A program made the translations under genes and the position numbers. Below, one piece after another: positions 1 through 8,460 of a stretch of DNA of 64,000 bases (its first letter is position 1; the number at the start of each line of letters is the position of its first letter). A model generated the notes under the pieces. It saw nothing but the letters and a program-made list of their open reading frames with translations. It did not search any database and was not told the origin of the DNA. The stretch is from Acidaminobacter sp. JC074. Its GTDB lineage: Bacteria; Bacillota; Clostridia; Peptostreptococcales; Acidaminobacteraceae. The stretch is taken from assembly GCF_022496765.1 (NCBI RefSeq), contig NZ_VANV01000004.1, forward strand, positions 219,762-283,761, read 5' to 3'.

Positions 1-148
1 AAATTTAAATATTAAAGACAAAGTCGTACAATGTCTGAGAAAACTCATGTTTTTGTAATATAATCGTAAAGAGAAAAGGTGAATTATTAAGGACAATGTG
101 TCGATAAACTATAAGACGGAGACTGAAAACTCATGGAGGAGGCTATTC

Positions 149-3100
149 ATGTTTAGAAGAAAGTTCGCACTTTTTATGGCGATGATCATGTTATTGTCGG
201 TATTAAGTGCATTTGCAGAAATTCCACCAGAAATACCGGTACCTGAACTGACAGGTATGGGTGTAGACGATACAAACTCAACAGAGATAGATGCCTATAA
301 AAAAGGTTATGCGGCATATGTAAATGCTTATTTTATAGATTCTCAGCAAACCACTTATTCAAGAGACATCGGTCGTATGGGTGCGCTTGGTATTGTTCAT
401 AAAAAAGGCGATATGAACTTCAATGCAGGTAATTCGATTACCAAACAAGACTTGGTTGAGTATCTTGTACGTATGAGTGGCAGAGAAGGCCAAGTTATGC
501 AAGGGGTTATAAATCAGGCTGGTGGCATGGGAGATGCTGCAGTAGAGAACTTAACCAAACAAGCATATGTTGATGATGCAATAGGTCAAGGTCTTATTAC
601 TGCTGAAGAAGCTTTTGGTCTGAATCAACCTGTTGATAAAGAAACGACAGCTGTTTGGATAGCTAGAATGTTAGGCTTACAGGCAACACTTCAAAATACA
701 GACAATATCTATAGCTTTGGTGACTGGCCAGCCATTACACCGTCCAATAGAGGACTTGTTGAGACCATGATTACAGAACAGATCATGGCTGTAGATAATG
801 ACGGTAACTTCAATCCTAAAAGAGAAATTACAAGGGGAGAGGTTGCATATATTTTAAACTCTACCATTGACCGTATGTATGGTGCATTAGGTGTTACATC
901 AAATGTTGGTTTGGTTATTGGAGAAAAAACATCCAATGTTCAGGAAACTGGCAATATCATAGATGAAAAGCGTTTTGTTGTTAGAAACATGGATGGTACC
1001 TTAACAACCATTGTCACAAAGGATAACAAGTCAAACAATGCAAGAAATGATTTTGTTTTATTTAAAAATGGCATTGTTAACTTATCTAAAGCATTAAAGA
1101 CTGGCGATCAGATTGAATACTTAATCAGAGATGGTGAAGTTATCTTTGCTGAAGTTTATGATGATGGTTCTATCCAAGAGCAGATCAAAAGGCAGTCAGA
1201 TTATGCCACTGATACCAACATTTATTATGGTTACATCAGTAAAAAAATTAAAGAAGAAAAAACTGAGAATGGTAATGCATTTGAAGTAGATAGATTAAGA
1301 ACAACTATTTATAACGGTTTGGTATTTGATATTGTTGTTGATAACAACCTCAATACAGGTATTAGAAATGATATCATTGTTTATAAAGATGGTAACATCG
1401 GCGGTGTTGATTTATTAGAAGAACAAGATGTTGTTGAAATGCTTGTTCAAAATGAAGAAAATATCATCTATGTAAGAGTTACAGAACCATCTCAAGGCCA
1501 AGTGAGTGGTACGGTAAGATTTGTAACGACAGATCAAGAAACAGGTACTTCTATGGTAACCATCTTTGACTATAGTGATCAAATCAAGAAGTATGAAGTA
1601 ACCAATTATGCTGAAATTGTTATCAATCATGAAATAGCCAATATTTCAGATCTAAAATATGGCCAAGATGTTGTACTTTCGATTACCAACGGTTATGTAA
1701 CTAAAATCTCAGGTGAAACATTTATTAATCCAGGTTTTATTCCAGATTACTCAAAAATGCGTATTGGTATCGTGTCTTATGTAGATGATTATGGCAACAT
1801 GAAAGTTAAGTACGACGATGGTGTTTATGAAACTGTTAAAACAGAAAATACTGCCACTGTCATTAAGGGTGGTAATGTCATCAATGTAAGAGCCATAATG
1901 CCGGGTGATAATGTAAAGATTTACTTTAACGATATCTATTCAAAGCAAGCATCACTCATTGAAGTAGAAGGTAAAGAACAGTTGATTCAAACGGTTTATA
2001 GGGGTTACATCCAGGATGTCAACGTCTATAGAGGTGAGATCACAATTGTAGAACCAGCTATTTTAAACAATGCTCAGTGGATGACTGAAGATCAACCTTA
2101 CTCAAAGACATTTGAGTTAGATGATGAAATTCCAATGTATGTACGTGGTGAGCAGATTACCATTACAGATTTATCAAAACTTTATAGGCAAAAACCGGTC
2201 TATCTAGCAATTAGAGATGACTATTCCATAGAAAAAGTGATGCAGGTTTCTGTAGCTGTAGGTGGCGAGCACTTTGCCATTGATAGAATTGAATCTATCG
2301 ATAAGGTTATTGCAAACTTCGAACTTGAAGACAACAACAGAAATGTGGCTTACAATGAAGGAACAATCTTCCTTAAGAATTCAAGACTTGTAGACCCATC
2401 TAACATTGATGAAAAAGACGATGTTATTGTTGTTTCTGACTACTATAAGGGTCAAGACAATGCCAATATCGTAAGAATCACTTCAGATGCTGAAAGAATC
2501 TTTGATAACATTTATATTGGTGCTATTGAAAATGTTTATGGTTATACATTTAACCTTAAAAACCATGCAACCATTTCAGGTAATGAATGGGGTGATGTAT
2601 CAGAATCAAAATCAGGTATGTTCTATTACTTTAACAACTTAGACATCATTGATATTACTGATAAAACAGACTTTAAGACATTACCATCTTATAACTTCTA
2701 CCACGGTGGTTATTCAAGACTTGAAAATGAAAACAAGACAGGTCCTGGTTTAGACTACTATAGGTATTATACATTCTTTGTAACAGATGATGACCGTAAG
2801 GTTATCGGTATGAACATCCGACATAAGGCTTTACTGGATGGTCAAAAGCTGGATACAGTTGAGACCAAAGAATCGGAAATTAAGAAGGAATTAGACAAGC
2901 GTTTAGCAGGTCTTGTGCTGACAAGAGGTTCGATTGTAGAGTTTAATGATACTTATCAAAGAATCATCATTACAGACTCGCATGACTGGGCAGAAGATTA
3001 TGGCCGTTGGAATGCCAACAAAGCCAATTCTGCTGTAGAGTACAGAGATGCTATTATCATCAAGAATGATAAACGTATAGAAAGAGAAGATTTAAAAGAA

Positions 3101-3166
3101 GGCGATTATATTTATGTCTTAAGAGATGATGAAGATGCACTTGTCATCTTTGTAGAAGAAAACTAA
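149..3166 (+). CDS. Secreted S-layer homology (SLH) domain protein
   Basis: Large exported surface protein of 1,005 residues. The ATG at 149 is preferred over the upstream GTG at 98 because GGAGGAGG lies 6 nt before it and it opens a clean signal peptide (MFRRKFALF, hydrophobic core, cleavage after AFA). About residues 40-240 carry three degenerate SLH-like units; the third holds the FNPKREITRGEVAYIL pattern. SLH modules usually anchor proteins to pyruvylated cell-wall polymers. The remaining ~750 residues are beta-rich, with recurring short units such as GDxVxIxF and no catalytic motif I recognise. It is probably an S-layer or cell-wall structural protein. Single gene, with a TATAAT-like -10 at 59-64. 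Confidence 0.85.
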   Translation: MFRRKFALFMAMIMLLSVLSAFAEIPPEIPVPELTGMGVDDTNSTEIDAYKKGYAAYVNAYFIDSQQTTYSRDIGRMGALGIVHKKGDMNFNAGNSITKQDLVEYLVRMSGREGQVMQGVINQAGGMGDAAVENLTKQAYVDDAIGQGLITAEEAFGLNQPVDKETTAVWIARMLGLQATLQNTDNIYSFGDWPAITPSNRGLVETMITEQIMAVDNDGNFNPKREITRGEVAYILNSTIDRMYGALGVTSNVGLVIGEKTSNVQETGNIIDEKRFVVRNMDGTLTTIVTKDNKSNNARNDFVLFKNGIVNLSKALKTGDQIEYLIRDGEVIFAEVYDDGSIQEQIKRQSDYATDTNIYYGYISKKIKEEKTENGNAFEVDRLRTTIYNGLVFDIVVDNNLNTGIRNDIIVYKDGNIGGVDLLEEQDVVEMLVQNEENIIYVRVTEPSQGQVSGTVRFVTTDQETGTSMVTIFDYSDQIKKYEVTNYAEIVINHEIANISDLKYGQDVVLSITNGYVTKISGETFINPGFIPDYSKMRIGIVSYVDDYGNMKVKYDDGVYETVKTENTATVIKGGNVINVRAIMPGDNVKIYFNDIYSKQASLIEVEGKEQLIQTVYRGYIQDVNVYRGEITIVEPAILNNAQWMTEDQPYSKTFELDDEIPMYVRGEQITITDLSKLYRQKPVYLAIRDDYSIEKVMQVSVAVGGEHFAIDRIESIDKVIANFELEDNNRNVAYNEGTIFLKNSRLVDPSNIDEKDDVIVVSDYYKGQDNANIVRITSDAERIFDNIYIGAIENVYGYTFNLKNHATISGNEWGDVSESKSGMFYYFNNLDIIDITDKTDFKTLPSYNFYHGGYSRLENENKTGPGLDYYRYYTFFVTDDDRKVIGMNIRHKALLDGQKLDTVETKESEIKKELDKRLAGLVLTRGSIVEFNDTYQRIIITDSHDWAEDYGRWNANKANSAVEYRDAIIIKNDKRIEREDLKEGDYIYVLRDDEDALVIFVEEN

Positions 3167-3172
3167 AAAAAG

Positions 3173-3195
3173 GGCTGTATCCAAAGGATACAGCC
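3173..3195 (-). terminator. Inverted repeat, terminator reading leftward
   Basis: A perfect 10-bp stem (GGCTGTATCC/GGATACAGCC) with an AAA loop. The run of A at 3165-3171 gives a U-tract on the minus strand, so it works best as a second terminator for the M56-M23 gene. It may also help end the SLH gene. Confidence 0.6.
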
Positions 3196-3334
3196 TCAGA
3201 GCGTAGACATTCTACTTTTTAAAATGATACTTTGAGCGTGAAGATAAAAAGTGGGATACACTTTATAAAAAAAGGTGTTAATTGATGGTCAAAAACCTAT
3301 ATTAGTACCTTTTTTAGTCCCATAGTGGGGAATC

Positions 3335-3384
3335 AAAAAAGACTGTAAGACAAAAGCGATTGAAAATCGCCTTTGTCTACAGCC
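3335..3384 (-). terminator. Terminator of the M56-M23 gene
   Basis: A long imperfect stem directly after the minus-strand stop codon, pairing GACTGTAAGACAAAAGCGAT with its complement across a short loop. A run of six A at 3335-3340 gives the minus-strand U-tract. Confidence 0.8.
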
Positions 3385-4832
3385 TATTTTAATATTGTCA
3401 TTGGGTCTACAGGTTCATCGTCGTTTCTAATTTCAAAGTGAAGATGTGGACCCGTTGTCTGACCTGTGTTTCCAACTGTGGCGATAACTTGATTTTTATC
3501 AACAGTATCACCTTCGTATACAAGTAACTTACTACAATGTGCATAAAGTGTTTTGTAACCATCTTTGTGTTCTATGATGATGATCTTTCCATATTCACTC
3601 ATCCAATCTGCATAAACAACCTCACCCTTTTCAGACGCATAAATATCTGTGCCAGTTATGGCAGCAATATCGATACCTTTATGAAAGAATTTCTCTTTTG
3701 TAATTGGATGGAGTCTTTCACCGTATGGTGCTGTAATTCTAGCAGTTTCTGTTGGAAAAATAAACTCTAAACTTTCCTCTAAAACTTCTACTGGTGTTTC
3801 AACGGTTACACTTTCTTCAGGTAAAGAAAACACAAACTCCTTATGAGGTGCTTGGTATTCTGCACTGACCTGGGGTACTAGTAGACAAGTTGTAATAAAG
3901 CCACTTGCTAAAACTATGGATAATACTTTTGAAAGCTTAGAAGCCTTCTTGTATGACTGAATCATTTTGAGTCTCCTTACAATGTCTTTCTTTTTGACCA
4001 ATGACATAGCCAAGGAGTTAGGGGGCCTTTTTTTATTGATTAGACTGATAAGCGTATGACCATAGCCGATTTGTTCATTTGGGGTAAGTCTAGATAGTAC
4101 GGCTTCATCACAGGCCAACTCACAGTCTTTAGCCATCTGTTTGAGTCCTAATAAAATAATAGGATTAAAAAAGTAGAGGCTCATCAAGAGATGTCTGACC
4201 ATGTTAATTAAGATGTCATGATTTTTTACATGAGCCAGTTCATGTAGAAGAATGTACCTTAACCTACTTTCATCAGAAGAATAGAGTATCTTCTCTGTTA
4301 AGATGATTCTAGGTCTTAATACACCGTAAACTCTTGCAACTGAATCTTCTTTATCAAGCCAGAGACTTACTTTTCCTTTTATCTTAAGTTCCTCTTTTAA
4401 CTCACTTAACAGCTTGTCCATCATTGGTAGTTCTAGTTTTCTTATCTTTTGTTTTCTTAAGAAAATGCCTTCGAGTATGGTTTTTATAGTTACTATTAAG
4501 ACTACGATGGTAAACCAAATATAGTGTATGTATGTTAAAGACTTTACTGGTCTAGCCTTGGTCTCCATCACAGGCTCAGGCGTTTCAGTCACACCTTCAT
4601 CGGTCGTCACCGATAAAGGCGTGGATTCGAGATCAATGTTTGGCATGACAGATACCGGACTCTCAATGTCTATGGGCATCATAAGCTTAATGATTAAAAC
4701 AAACCATATAAGATAATGCCATCTAGCTGAGAACTTCTTCTTAAAAAGCATCTTTAAGAGCATGGTTAAAACAACTATGATAGATCCTGTAATTGATAAT
4801 GAGAGTACTCTTGAAAATACTGCACCAATCAT
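3384..4832 (-). CDS. BlaR1/MecR1-type M56 sensor peptidase fused to an M23 peptidoglycan endopeptidase
   Basis: 482 residues. Membrane helices lie near 10-30, 38-53 and 101-120. The M56 zinc-protease motif HELAH is at 197-201, and a last helix lies near 303-325. The C-terminal ~115 residues form a complete LytM/M23 domain with HKGIDI and HLHFEIR zinc ligands. In BlaR1/MecR1 the extracellular C-terminus is a penicillin-binding sensor; here it is replaced by a cell-wall endopeptidase-like domain. Known for the family: the M56 domain triggers loss of the BlaI repressor. Inferred: the M23 domain senses or binds peptidoglycan. It follows blaI by 2 nt in one operon behind paired operators. Confidence 0.9.
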   Translation of the reverse strand: MIGAVFSRVLSLSITGSIIVVLTMLLKMLFKKKFSARWHYLIWFVLIIKLMMPIDIESPVSVMPNIDLESTPLSVTTDEGVTETPEPVMETKARPVKSLTYIHYIWFTIVVLIVTIKTILEGIFLRKQKIRKLELPMMDKLLSELKEELKIKGKVSLWLDKEDSVARVYGVLRPRIILTEKILYSSDESRLRYILLHELAHVKNHDILINMVRHLLMSLYFFNPIILLGLKQMAKDCELACDEAVLSRLTPNEQIGYGHTLISLINKKRPPNSLAMSLVKKKDIVRRLKMIQSYKKASKLSKVLSIVLASGFITTCLLVPQVSAEYQAPHKEFVFSLPEESVTVETPVEVLEESLEFIFPTETARITAPYGERLHPITKEKFFHKGIDIAAITGTDIYASEKGEVVYADWMSEYGKIIIIEHKDGYKTLYAHCSKLLVYEGDTVDKNQVIATVGNTGQTTGPHLHFEIRNDDEPVDPMTILK

Positions 4833-4834
4833 CT

Positions 4835-5206
4835 TTATTTCCTCTTACTTTCGAGAATTTTTTTGAACTCATCTATTTCTTCTTGGCTAAACTCATTTTG
4901 TTCAACAAAAGATGCGAGCAAGCTTGAAAAATCACCATTATAAACTTTCTTAATAAAAGATTTGTTTTCTTCTTTGATGGTTTCAGACGAAGATATAAGT
5001 GGATGGTAAAGATAGGCTCTACCCTTTTTTTCATAACCGAGAATCTCTTTTGAAACCAATCTGTTAAGCATGGTTTTAATTGTCTTTGGTGCCCAATCGA
5101 CCTGGCTTTCAAGAGCCTTAATGATTTCATTAGCGGAGATGGATTGATGTTTCCATATAACTTTCATAATAATCCATTCGGAATCTGATATCTGATACTT
5201 TTTCAT
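4835..5206 (-). CDS. BlaI/MecI/CopY-family transcriptional repressor
   Basis: 123 residues, the family's normal length. It starts MKKYQISDSEWIIMKVIWK, has the winged-helix segment WAPKTIKTMLNRLVSKE, and a C-terminal helical dimerisation region. Repressors of this family bind TACAnnTGTA and are inactivated through the partner M56 protease. The partner gene is 2 nt downstream, and two TACAnnTGTA sites lie just upstream, so autoregulation is likely. The AAAGAGG RBS before the ATG supports this start. Confidence 0.93.
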   Translation of the reverse strand: MKKYQISDSEWIIMKVIWKHQSISANEIIKALESQVDWAPKTIKTMLNRLVSKEILGYEKKGRAYLYHPLISSSETIKEENKSFIKKVYNGDFSSLLASFVEQNEFSQEEIDEFKKILESKRK

Positions 5207-5229
5207 GTGACCTCTTTTCTACGTAGAAC

Positions 5230-5269
5230 GATTACATCTGTAATCTTAATTAAATATTACAAGTGTAAT
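5230..5269 (-). promoter_or_regulatory. Two BlaI-type operators
   Basis: GATTACA-TC-TGTAATC at 5230-5245 and ATTACA-AG-TGTAAT at 5256-5269. Both match the TACAnnTGTA core bound by BlaI/MecI/CopY repressors. Their centres are 25 bp apart, and they lie 25-65 nt upstream of the blaI start, where the promoter must be. Confidence 0.85.
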
Positions 5270-5379
5270 CGATAAAAGTCAAGGCATTTTATCAATTAAA
5301 ATATTAAAGTGTTGATTGAGTCTTACGTACTTGTATAAATTTTACAAGCATACTTGCCTGCATTTTAGGTATTCAGGCA

Positions 5380-5408
5380 TTGGTCTTTAAGGAAGTATCG
5401 GATATAAT
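5380..5408 (+). promoter_or_regulatory. Sigma-A-like promoter for the PLP enzyme gene
   Basis: TTGGTC at 5380-5385, a 17-bp spacer, then TATAAT at 5403-5408, about 40 nt before the start codon. A small dyad (TGCCTG...CAGGCA) overlaps the -35. No S-box or T-box structure is apparent in the 240-nt leader. Confidence 0.6.
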
Positions 5409-5448
5409 GACAGTGAAAATATAATTATATAAATATTTGGAGGAAATT

Positions 5449-6603
5449 ATGAGACCATCTACAATAATTGCCCATCATGGTGAAGATAGAAAAGATTATC
5501 ATGGTGCAGTAGTACCACCTATATTTCAAAATTCACTGTTTACATTTGAAAATGCAGATGCCATCGATCACGCATTTTCTAATGTAGAGGATGCCTATAT
5601 CTATACCAGAGGCAACAATCCTACTGTAACCATTTTAGAAGAAAAGGTAGCTGCCTTAGAACATGGTGAAGCATGCAAGTTTTTCTCGTCAGGTATGTCA
5701 GCCATTTCATCAGCCATTCTTCATTTTGTAAATGCCGGTGACCATGTCATCTGTATTGACAGTGTTTATGGACCAACATCCAATTTCTTATCTGAGTATT
5801 TAGGCAAGAAGTTTAAGATTGAAATAGACTTCATTAAAGGTGGTCTAGATGAAATTATTGAAAAGACCAGACATAATACGTCACTTATTTATCTAGAGAG
5901 TCCTTCAAGTGGCATTTATGCCTGTCAGGACTTAAAGGCGATTGCAGACTATGCAAGAGACAAGGGGATAGGGACAGTTGTTGATAATACATGGGCATCA
6001 CCAATCTTTCAGAATCCTTTAAAACTGGGTATCGATATTGTTGTACATTCTGCTAGTAAATACTTATGCGGACATTCTGATGTGGTTGCAGGCTGTGCAG
6101 TGTCATCTAGAAAAATTATTAAAGAAATGTTTATGGGAGAGCATCAATTTCTTGGCTCAAAGATTTCGCCATTTGAAGCTTGGCTGATACTTAGAGGATT
6201 AAGAACACTGCCAATTAGGATGGAAAGACACCAATCATCTACAAGAAAAGTCTTAGATTATTTAGGTTCTCATCCTAAAGTGTTAGAGATACTTTATCCT
6301 GATAAAGATCCTATCGCCTTAAAACAAATGAAGGGATTTTCAGGTCTATTTTCTGTTGTGCTAGATACAGATGGTCAAGGTGCCAGAGATTTCATAGATT
6401 GTTTAAACTACTTTTCAATTGGTTTCAGCTGGGGTGGTTTTGAATCACTGGCTTACGCGCCAATCATCTCTTTATCAAAGGAACTGCCACCTGATAAGCT
6501 AAAAGCAGCTGGTATCCATCCTGGTCTGATAAGGTTATTTGCTGGTTTAGAAGATCCAGAAGATCTGATAGAAGATTTGAAACAGGCTTTAGACAAAATA
6601 TAA
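5449..6603 (+). CDS. Cys/Met-metabolism PLP-dependent enzyme (trans-sulfuration family)
   Basis: 384 residues, normal for the cystathionine gamma-synthase/beta-lyase/methionine gamma-lyase family. The ATG at 5449 follows GGAGGA by 4 nt; the TTG at 5437 is rejected because the RBS would lie inside the gene. Visible landmarks are the YTRGNNPT entry motif, the SSGMSAI phosphate-binding loop, D179 in VVDNTWASP, and the PLP lysine K204 in SASKYLCGHSDVVAG. The family cleaves or forms C-S bonds of cysteine, homocysteine or methionine derivatives. The exact substrate cannot be read from sequence. Confidence 0.9.
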   Translation: MRPSTIIAHHGEDRKDYHGAVVPPIFQNSLFTFENADAIDHAFSNVEDAYIYTRGNNPTVTILEEKVAALEHGEACKFFSSGMSAISSAILHFVNAGDHVICIDSVYGPTSNFLSEYLGKKFKIEIDFIKGGLDEIIEKTRHNTSLIYLESPSSGIYACQDLKAIADYARDKGIGTVVDNTWASPIFQNPLKLGIDIVVHSASKYLCGHSDVVAGCAVSSRKIIKEMFMGEHQFLGSKISPFEAWLILRGLRTLPIRMERHQSSTRKVLDYLGSHPKVLEILYPDKDPIALKQMKGFSGLFSVVLDTDGQGARDFIDCLNYFSIGFSWGGFESLAYAPIISLSKELPPDKLKAAGIHPGLIRLFAGLEDPEDLIEDLKQALDKI

Positions 6604-6632
6604 GCTCATGAGGAGAACTCATGAGCTTTTCT
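6604..6632. terminator. Bidirectional terminator between convergent genes
   Basis: GCTCATGAG/CTCATGAGC stem with a GAGAA loop, followed by TTTTCTTTT. It overlaps the minus-strand gene's stop and serves the PLP gene on the plus strand. Confidence 0.8.
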
Positions 6633-8228
6633 TTTATAGACATACATTTTAGTGTCAGCACGGTGCATAAACTGGTTGACAGAAACGTCATCCTTATAAG
6701 CAACACTACCAAGTGAAATGGAAAACGGATAGTCTGTCTTATCATTATAAGCATTGATATCACTAAGAAGTCTTTGAGTTGCACTATCATAGTGTCTTTC
6801 GCATCCTTTAGTGATGATGACTGCAAATTCATCACCACCAATACGATAAGTTGAACCTAAATGCTGGTAGTTCTTCTGAATCAGTTCAAAGGATGTTCTT
6901 ATGGCTTCATCACCCTTTATATGACCGTATTGATCATTGATGGTCTTAAGCTGATTCACATCTAGAATAACAAGTCTCAGCTGTTTGTTAACATGCGGAT
7001 TAAAAAAGACATCTTCTAAGTCACGTTCATAGGCAGTCCTATTAGGTCCCTGGGTTAACTGGTCTAAATATGCCAGTCTCTCATAAAACTCAGCCTTGTA
7101 GCTTTTTTTATAGAGTGTTAGCATGTCTTTACCTGTCACATAACCTAAGTTGAGTATAAAGATGAGAAGGCCAAGTGTAACAAGGCTTGTAACCTCAGCT
7201 GCTTGAAGTATATAAAATCTTGCCATTTCCAGAGCAATAAAGCCAAATAAAATACTGAGTGATATAAAAAACTGTTTGGCTTTTTCGTTTTTTTGATACT
7301 TTATTTCTCTATATAAAAGAACCATAACAGTTGCAATAAATCCAATCATTAGTCCATGTGTAATGACGACTGTTTCAAAAAAGTCAGCCACATGGAAGAT
7401 TTGGAGTCCTATTATAAGAAATAGGTTGACTAGAGCAAGTAAGCCACAAATATCGAGTGTTTTGTGGGTGTTCTTAGTTAAAATCCCCTTTATGTAACTC
7501 AGAAAGGGCATTGGGATAAGAGCAAGAGATATAAAGGCTGAACTCGCCAGTATAACTTGATTGCCTGTTACAAACTGCAGCATTCTGGATTCTGAAATAA
7601 GCCAAAATGATATGAATACAGCAAAAAGTCCTACATGCCAAGCATTGCTAGTCGGGTTGACAAAAGATGTAAAAATCAAAACAATACCTATGAACAAAAT
7701 AAACATGGCCATAGCTAGGCTTTGTCCATAGCTTGTAACGATACTTTGTTTTAAGTTACCAGATGATCCGTAGGTGACTGGATTAACTACACCATTCATG
7801 GCTTCATAAGGTGACTGGTAGGTGACTCGAATGGTTTTTCCAACACTGTTTTCAGGTAGTTCAACTATATGCCATATACTTGCCATAGGGCTTTGAGGAT
7901 AGTTTAGTTCTGAATCGTAAACCTGATAATCATCAACTGCTACATGAACATGAGAAAGTGAAGATCTTAATAGCAAGTTATAATGGTTCTTGTAATCTTC
8001 AGGAACCTTACTTGTAAGGGTATAGGCTTGTCCACCTGTAATATGCAAATGTTCACCTACTTCAATGTGCTGGCCCATATAAGTCCAGTCGTCCATGGTT
8101 TTTACAGAACCACTTTCTAGAAGATGTTTATCATTATTTAAATATGTCAAAACCAAGAATGTAGCCATAATGATCAAACAAGTCAGACCAATTCTTAGGA
8201 GTGTATTTTTCTTTATTGTCTTTATCAT
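6606..8228 (-). CDS. Membrane diguanylate cyclase (7TM sensor plus GGDEF)
   Basis: 540 residues. One N-terminal helix (about 10-28) is followed by an extracellular beta-rich region of ~150 residues resembling the 7TMR-DISM extracellular sensor. Seven hydrophobic helices span about 175-375, and a cytoplasmic GGDEF domain covers about 390-535. YRIGGDEFAVII is intact, and the LDQLTQGPNR entry motif is present, so c-di-GMP synthesis from GTP is expected. No RxxD inhibitory site precedes GGDEF. A GGGGAAAAG RBS precedes the ATG. Confidence 0.92.
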   Translation of the reverse strand: MIKTIKKNTLLRIGLTCLIIMATFLVLTYLNNDKHLLESGSVKTMDDWTYMGQHIEVGEHLHITGGQAYTLTSKVPEDYKNHYNLLLRSSLSHVHVAVDDYQVYDSELNYPQSPMASIWHIVELPENSVGKTIRVTYQSPYEAMNGVVNPVTYGSSGNLKQSIVTSYGQSLAMAMFILFIGIVLIFTSFVNPTSNAWHVGLFAVFISFWLISESRMLQFVTGNQVILASSAFISLALIPMPFLSYIKGILTKNTHKTLDICGLLALVNLFLIIGLQIFHVADFFETVVITHGLMIGFIATVMVLLYREIKYQKNEKAKQFFISLSILFGFIALEMARFYILQAAEVTSLVTLGLLIFILNLGYVTGKDMLTLYKKSYKAEFYERLAYLDQLTQGPNRTAYERDLEDVFFNPHVNKQLRLVILDVNQLKTINDQYGHIKGDEAIRTSFELIQKNYQHLGSTYRIGGDEFAVIITKGCERHYDSATQRLLSDINAYNDKTDYPFSISLGSVAYKDDVSVNQFMHRADTKMYVYKRKAHEFSS

Positions 8229-8460
8229 ATCTTTTCCCCGCTTACTTGTAATATATCAGATAATTCTTCTGAATACTAGTGTTATTAAGGCTTACAAGGT
8301 TTGTTTCCAATATTTGAGTGTTTTATCTAGGATGGAAAACTACATTGTATTTTTTTTGAAAAATGTGATGTGTTGCATAAACTTATTTTTTGTAGAATAA
8401 TCGTCAGACCTATAGGCAGAAACTTAATTAATAGATATAATATAAGAGTGGAGGAAAAAT

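Noticed and set aside
98..148. GTG start for the first SLH protein
   Set aside because: It places a charged stretch before the signal peptide and has no RBS, while ATG 149 has a near-perfect one.
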